From: Nemertoderma westbladi
Lineage: Eukaryota; Xenacoelomorpha; Nemertodermatida; Nemertodermatidae
Direction of reading: 5' to 3'
DNA length: 29,614 bases
NCBI GenBank assembly: GCA_032718475.1
Contig: JAUCBJ010008985.1
Coordinates: forward strand, 1 to 29,614
How positions within the stretch are numbered: the first letter of the stretch is position 1; the number at the start of each line of letters is the position of its first letter. Positions 24,915 to 29,614 of this stretch are shown in pieces. Position numbers and translations under genes: made by a program. The notes below the pieces were generated by a model. It was not told where the DNA came from and did not search any database. It worked only from the letters and a program-made list of their open reading frames with translations.

Positions 24915-27382
24915 CTATGTGCTACAATGTTAAAGTCATTGCTGGTGACCTGAATGCGCAAATTGGCCCAGAAGACATCAAGGGTTACACCTATAACACC
25001 AGTTCTAACAGAAATGGGTACTTACTCTTAGACCTAATGGAAGAATGTGAATTGATACCAACAAACAACACATTCGAAAAGAGTAAGGGGAAGCTATGGA
25101 CCTTTCAATACCCTAATGGAACCAAAGCACAACTGGATTACATCCTTATAAACAAAAAGTGGAGAAATAGCATGATCAACTGCGAGGCATACAGCTCGTT
25201 CAACCTAATTGGTTCGGACCACAGAATTGTGACTGCAGAGATCAGACTCAGTATGAGAGCCAGCAAACCCAGGACAAGCAAGCAAATCAACTATGACTGG
25301 GAGAAACTCAGAACTGACAATGCTGTAAAGGATGCTTATACAGTAGAAGTTCAAAACCGCTTTGAAGCACTTCAGTCAATGGATGAAGACCAATCCACCG
25401 ATTCAATATACCAGAATATAATAACAGCCCACAAGGAATCAGCTAAGAGGCATATCCCCCAGAAACCTAAACGAAAACAGTTTGTGCCATGGCAAAACTC
25501 TGAGGTTACTTGTAAGAGAGAAGATCTTAAGATAGCCTACAAAGTTAAAACCGAACAACCAACAACCGAAAACATTAACAAGGTTGAGAAAGCTAAGGAC
25601 GATCTTAAATTGGCCTACAACATCAGCCAGGAAAAGTACATACAGGATAAAACTGAAGCAATTACAACTGCTCACATACAGCAACAATCAAGACTTACCT
25701 GGCAAACTGTAAATGAGGTATCTGGTCGGAAAAGGTGTGCAAAGGGGCGCCTCAAAGCCGATAGTCCTGAAGAACGTGTTGGGAAGTGGAAAAATCACTT
25801 CAGCAACTTGCTTGGGCAGCCACCAAACATCGAGGTCAGCCCTACAAGGAAAATATATGACAAGACACTACCTATAGAAACAGGGGACTTCACACCTGCC
25901 GAACTCCAAAGAAGCATTAAAAGCATGTCCAATAATAAAGCGAGTGGATTAGATGAAATCCCAGCGGAGGTATGGAAAACCGGAGTGCTAAATAGACCAT
26001 TATTGAATGTTTGCAACCGGATGTTAAAAGGGGAAAAGCCACCACCAATTTGGACTAAAGGTCAACTAAAGCCTCTCCCCAAGAAAGGAGACATCGGCAT
26101 ACCAACAAACTATCGTGGGATCTGTCTGCTTGTGGTAGCTGCCAAAATATACAATAAAATGATTCTATATAGGATTAGGCCTCACATAGAGAAACTACTG
26201 CGTAAGAGCCAAAACGGATTTCGACCAAGTAGATCAACAATAGCTCAGATACTTGCACTACGGAGACTGATTGAAGGAATTAAGTCAAAGAATCTCCCCG
26301 CAGTCATGACTTTTGTGGACTTCAAGAAGGCATTCGACTCCATCCATAGAGGTAAAATGCTTGAAATCCTAAGAGCTTATGGAATACCAGAAGTAATTGT
26401 TGCTGGCATTGGATTGTTATATTGTGACACAGAAGCGCAGGTACTCTCACCAGATGGTGAAACTGAGTTTTTCTCAATCCTGGCTGGCGTACTGCAAGGT
26501 GACACATTAGCACCATTACTATTTGTAATTGTGCTGGATTACGCAATGAGGACGGCCACAAAGGGTGAAGATCTGGGATTCACACTTCAAGAACGCAGAA
26601 GTAGTAGATATCCGGCAACTACAGTCACAGACACCGACTTTGCGGATGACATCGCCCTGCTCTCTAATACGCTAGCAGATGCACAGCTTCTACTAAATAA
26701 AGTGGAGAGGGCTGCTAAGGAGGTTGGATTGCATATAAATGCTACCAAGACCGAATTCATGACCTTTAATGTTGATGGAAACTTGACAACCATTGATAAT
26801 AATCAACTAAGGGAGGTAGATGACTTCCAGTACCTTGGATCGTGGATAGAGAGTAGCAAAAAGGACATAGAAGTTAGGAAAGCAAAGGCTTGGGTAGCTC
26901 TATCAAAAATGGATACCATCTGGAAATCAGATCTCTCCAGGCACCTGAAGACCAAGTTCTTTCGAGTCACAGTGGAAAGTGTCTTTTTATACGGGGGTGA
27001 GACCTGGACACTGACTAAATCACTTGAACAACGAATTGATGGTTGCTACACAAGACTACTAAGGGCAGCCCTAAACATCAGCTGGAGACAACACATGACA
27101 AACGCCGAGCTTTATGGTACAATACCACCTGTATCAACCACCCTCCGTGAACGCAGATTAAGATTCAGTGGGCACTGCTGGCGAAGTAAAGACGAGGTCA
27201 TACCAGATCTACTTTTCTGGCAACCAACTCATGGAAAGCGTAGTCTTGGACGACCTGCCATAACATATATAGATCAACTTGAAAGGGATACTGAACTTGG
27301 GAGAAACGAAATTGCGACAACTATGGAGAATCGGGAAGCCTGGAAGGATCTCATTTCCACTGTCCGAGTTCGCTCGACCTAG
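24896..27382 (+). pseudogene. RTE endonuclease C-terminal half plus reverse transcriptase
   Basis: The 828-codon open frame begins at an internal TTG-type codon overlapping the previous frame and is not an independent gene. It holds AGDLNAQIG, AQLDYILINK and GSDHRIVTAEI (rest of the endonuclease), then NNKASGLDEIPAEVWK, PLPKKGD...YRGICL, NGFRPSRST, FVDFKKAFDSIH, GVLQGDTLAPLLF and TDTDFADDIALL (RT motifs with all catalytic Asp). The C-terminal region has LYGGETWTLT, RLRFSGHCWR and GRPAITYIDQLERDTEL. The reverse transcriptase part looks intact; the lesion is confined to the endonuclease deletion and frameshift. Confidence 0.9.
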
Positions 27383-27391
27383 TAGTAGTAG

Positions 27392-27705
27392 TGGAAGGAG
27401 TTGTTATGTGTAGACCTAGCATTCTTTTGATATACGTCGATTTGATTTTATCTATTTCTTTTTTAAGTTCTGTTGGGTTAGAAATCGGGCGAAAACGGGT
27501 AGTGCGTAGAGCGACATATATAGATATATATAGATAATCTGATCTGATATATAGATAACAAATAATTGTGTGATCTCGAATTTTCACATCCTATGCATAT
27601 TACGTCATAGTAGGATTAATTGCAAACTACGCATTAAGTAAGATAAACTAAATATAACTTAGTAATAAATAATCCAATCCACAAACTGAAAGTAACTTAC
27701 AGAGA
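27392..27705. other. AT-rich DNA with TATATAGA microsatellite
   Basis: ATATATAGAT-type repeats run from about 27516 to 27560. No gene seen. It may include the target site of the second RTE element, but I found no clear duplication. Confidence 0.5.
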
Positions 27706-28385
27706 TTGGAACAAAGTTCGCTATAATAGGAACAAAGTTCGCAATAACAGGAACAAAGTTAGCTATAATAGGAACAAAGTTCGCAATAACAGGAACAAAG
27801 TTCGCAATAACAGGAACAAAGTTCGCAATAACAGGAACAAAGTTCGCAATAACAGGAACAAAGTTCGCAATAACAGGAACAAAGTTCGCTATAATAGGAA
27901 CAAAGTTCGCAATAACAGGAACAAAGTTAGCTATAATAGGAACAAAGTTCGCAATAACAGGAACAAAGTTCGCAATAACAGGAACAAAGTTCGCAATAAC
28001 AGGAACAAAGTTCGCAATAACAGGAACAAAGTTCGCAATAACAGGAACAAAGTTCGCAATAACAGGAACAAAGTTCGCTATAATAGGAACAAAGTTCGCA
28101 ATAACAGGAACAAAGTTAGCTATAATAGGAACAAAGTTCGCAATAACAGGAACAAAGTTCGCAATAACAGGAACAAAGTTAGCTATAATAGGAACAAAGT
28201 TCGCAATAACAGGAACAAAGTTCGCAATAACAGGAACAAAGTTCGCAATAACAGGAACAAAGTTCGCAATAACAGGAACAAAGTTAGCTATAATAGGAAC
28301 AAAGTTCGCAATAACAGGAACAAAGTTCGCAATAACAGGAACAAAGTTCGCAATAACAGGAACAAAGTTCGCATTGATAGGAACA
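27706..28385. repeat. 21-bp minisatellite, about 32 units
   Basis: Each unit is AGGAACAAAGTT followed by one of three 9-bp endings: CGCAATAAC (A, most units), CGCTATAAT (B) or AGCTATAAT (C). Units occur in the order B-A-C-A followed by runs of A. The B units lie near 27720, 27888 and 28078, that is 8 and 9 units apart, so blocks of 8-9 units have duplicated. The minus-strand open frame (ELCSCYC repeats, 28284-28496) comes from the period of seven codons. Confidence 0.95.
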
Positions 28386-28667
28386 CGGACAGGAATGTAA
28401 GTTACAAACTAAGCGTAGGTCGAAAAGATTTACCCCATAGATAGGGCTACAGTACTGTACTATGTAGGGGTATAATGAATGATACATAAATATCACCTAT
28501 TCAATAACAAGGCAAAACACATCAGTTCCAATAAATCTGTCCAGGTCATTCTACATTATGTTGAAACAACATTTATTAGTTTCTAGTTAAAAAAAACAAC
28601 AATTTTTAAGAGACCAAATATATTGCCCTAAAATGGAGATGAACAAGGAATCGCGTAACGCCGTTAT

Positions 28668-28799
28668 GCAAACATTAATGAGGGACGCAATGACGCTAAC
28701 ATTAACGAGGGACGCAATGACGCTAACATTAACGAGGGACGCAATGACGCTAACATTAACGAGGGACGCAATGACGCAAATATTAATGAATGAGGCAAC
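28668..28799. repeat. 27-bp minisatellite, about 4.5 units
   Basis: The unit is ACGCTAACATTAACGAGGGA plus CGCAATG. The outer units carry changes (AATGAGGG, CAAATATTAATGAATGAGG) and the three central ones are nearly identical. Both strands are open by virtue of the nine-codon period. Confidence 0.93.
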
Positions 28800-29169
28800 G
28801 TTAATAATGGGCACACGTTAATAATGGGAATGATGAATCGATCTTGTTACTTTATCTGGACGCAGTCGAATAGTGTAGGGTGACTAATTAAGAAACCTCA
28901 GCCATAACAACCTACTGAGCTAAAGCTGCTTTCAAATGGTTTCCTTTCCCAGCTTCCGTTGCAACGGTCAGATCTACAAACATACTGTACAGTGTACAGT
29001 GAAGTAAACTTATGTAGGTACAGTACTGTAGGCCTATATAATAATATTTTATTATTAGCATATCACTTCTACTTCGCTGCTGGCCTCTATTAATGATCAC
29101 TTTATTTGGATTTTTAATGCACAACCTCCAACTAAAATGTATGGTAGTGATAACTTATCTTAATTCAGG

Positions 29170-29172
<3 letters not shown>
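28800..29172. other. AT-rich DNA, no gene seen
   Basis: No coding or RNA signal supported. It contains one TAGGCCTA octamer at 29029-29036 and clustered ACAGTGTACAGT/ACAGTACTGTA sequences near 28990-29030. Confidence 0.45.

Positions 29173-29200
<28 letters not shown>
29173..29200. repeat. C28 homopolymer tract
   Basis: Twenty-eight C, the longest such run in the window, between GGTAA and ACATTTTATACAC. The read length of such runs is often unreliable. Confidence 0.93.
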
Positions 29201-29614
29201 ACATTTTATACACATCGTAATAAGATTTCTGAAACAGAAAGTTTCACCCCCTCCCCCTTATGGGTGAGTCAGTTCGCTTTCATGCTTTAGCCTCAACAGT
29301 TACACTACACCGCATTCAACTTACACCTACAGTGTTTTGTTGCTACTAATAGAAAGCCAGCCATATACAAGGATTCCAAATAAAGTATGTAACACAATCT
29401 GAATTTCGTTATAAAATAGATGAGATATGGGCGTTAGATGCGACTGTAACATAGTAGACTCGCATCTCCCCGAGGCTATTTTATTCTATTTATAAATACA
29501 CATAATTCTGGATCTCTCATGAGAACAGTAGTTGAAGAACACGCGATACCTACTGTATATAATATTTCCATTAGATTGTTATTCATATATAAACGAAACG
29601 TTCTAGAATACGGT
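29201..29614. other. AT-rich DNA, no feature seen
   Basis: No gene, RNA or repeat I can support. Confidence 0.45.

Larger units (their letters stand above)
24181..27391 (+). mobile_element. Second RTE-type retrotransposon (diverged family, defective)
   Basis: About 3.2 kb on the plus strand. A leader of roughly 200 bp holds the direct repeat AGGCGGAAGGTAATCAACCA (24291 and 24335 regions) and is followed by endonuclease and reverse transcriptase coding sequence in two frames. The 3' end is TAG repeated four times (27380-27391), whose first copy is the stop codon. The protein is only moderately similar to the element at 17471-20723, so these are two families of one clade with similar CCTAGTAGTAGT tails. 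The exact 5' start is uncertain. Confidence 0.85.

Noticed and set aside
27706-28385. Cysteine-rich repeat protein (ELCSCYC repeats)
   Set aside because: It is an open frame generated by a 21-bp minisatellite, without start context, splice sites or flanking coding sequence.

Overview
This is eukaryotic, almost certainly metazoan, nuclear DNA. An interrupted gephyrin-type molybdenum-cofactor gene with canonical splice sites sits among RTE-type LINEs, a CR1/L2/Jockey-like LINE remnant, hAT-type DNA transposon sequence, tRNA-derived SINEs, foldback elements and at least seven minisatellites. Most of the window is AT-rich; the gephyrin exons are strikingly GC-rich. The octamer TAGGCCTA occurs five times. 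An aquatic invertebrate, perhaps an echinoderm or a relative, is my guess, but the sequence does not prove it.

Layout. 1-2126: dispersed repeats and a 5'-truncated, frameshifted RTE copy (minus) inside a 12-bp target-site duplication. 3541-4308: a probable terminal coding exon of an unrecognised minus-strand gene, with a good 3' splice site and a poly(A) signal. 4364-7260: AT-rich DNA with repeat fragments and one hAT-like terminus. 7261-13132: the gephyrin gene on the minus strand. Its G-domain exon is 12382-13122 and its E-domain exon 8103-9305, separated by a 3,076-bp phase-0 intron. That intron carries a 1,698-bp non-autonomous hAT element (10673-12370, 8-bp target duplication) inserted three bases inside the 5' splice site, plus two foldback structures. 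Just past the stop codon lie about 21 tandem 39-bp copies of the gene's own last codons, ending in a run of 23 C (G on the sense strand). 13490-17062: GC-rich hairpin DNA, a decayed LINE, a SINE and 42-bp and 10-bp repeats. 17361-23367: a 63/65-bp satellite-like array split by a nearly intact 3.25-kb RTE element (17471-20723, 1025-codon open frame). 23395-27391: a tRNA-like SINE, a hAT-like terminus and a second, diverged RTE element with an internal deletion. 27706-28799: 21-bp and 27-bp arrays.

How it fits together. The only recognised host gene is gephyrin, a two-domain enzyme for the last two steps of molybdenum-cofactor synthesis that vertebrates also use as a synaptic scaffold. Its coding sequence looks intact, but repeats press on both vulnerable ends: a transposon against its splice donor and a minisatellite grown out of its stop-codon region. 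Tandem amplification is the theme of the window: periods of 10, 16, 21, 27, 39, 42 and 63/65 bp, plus five G or C runs of 15-28 nt.
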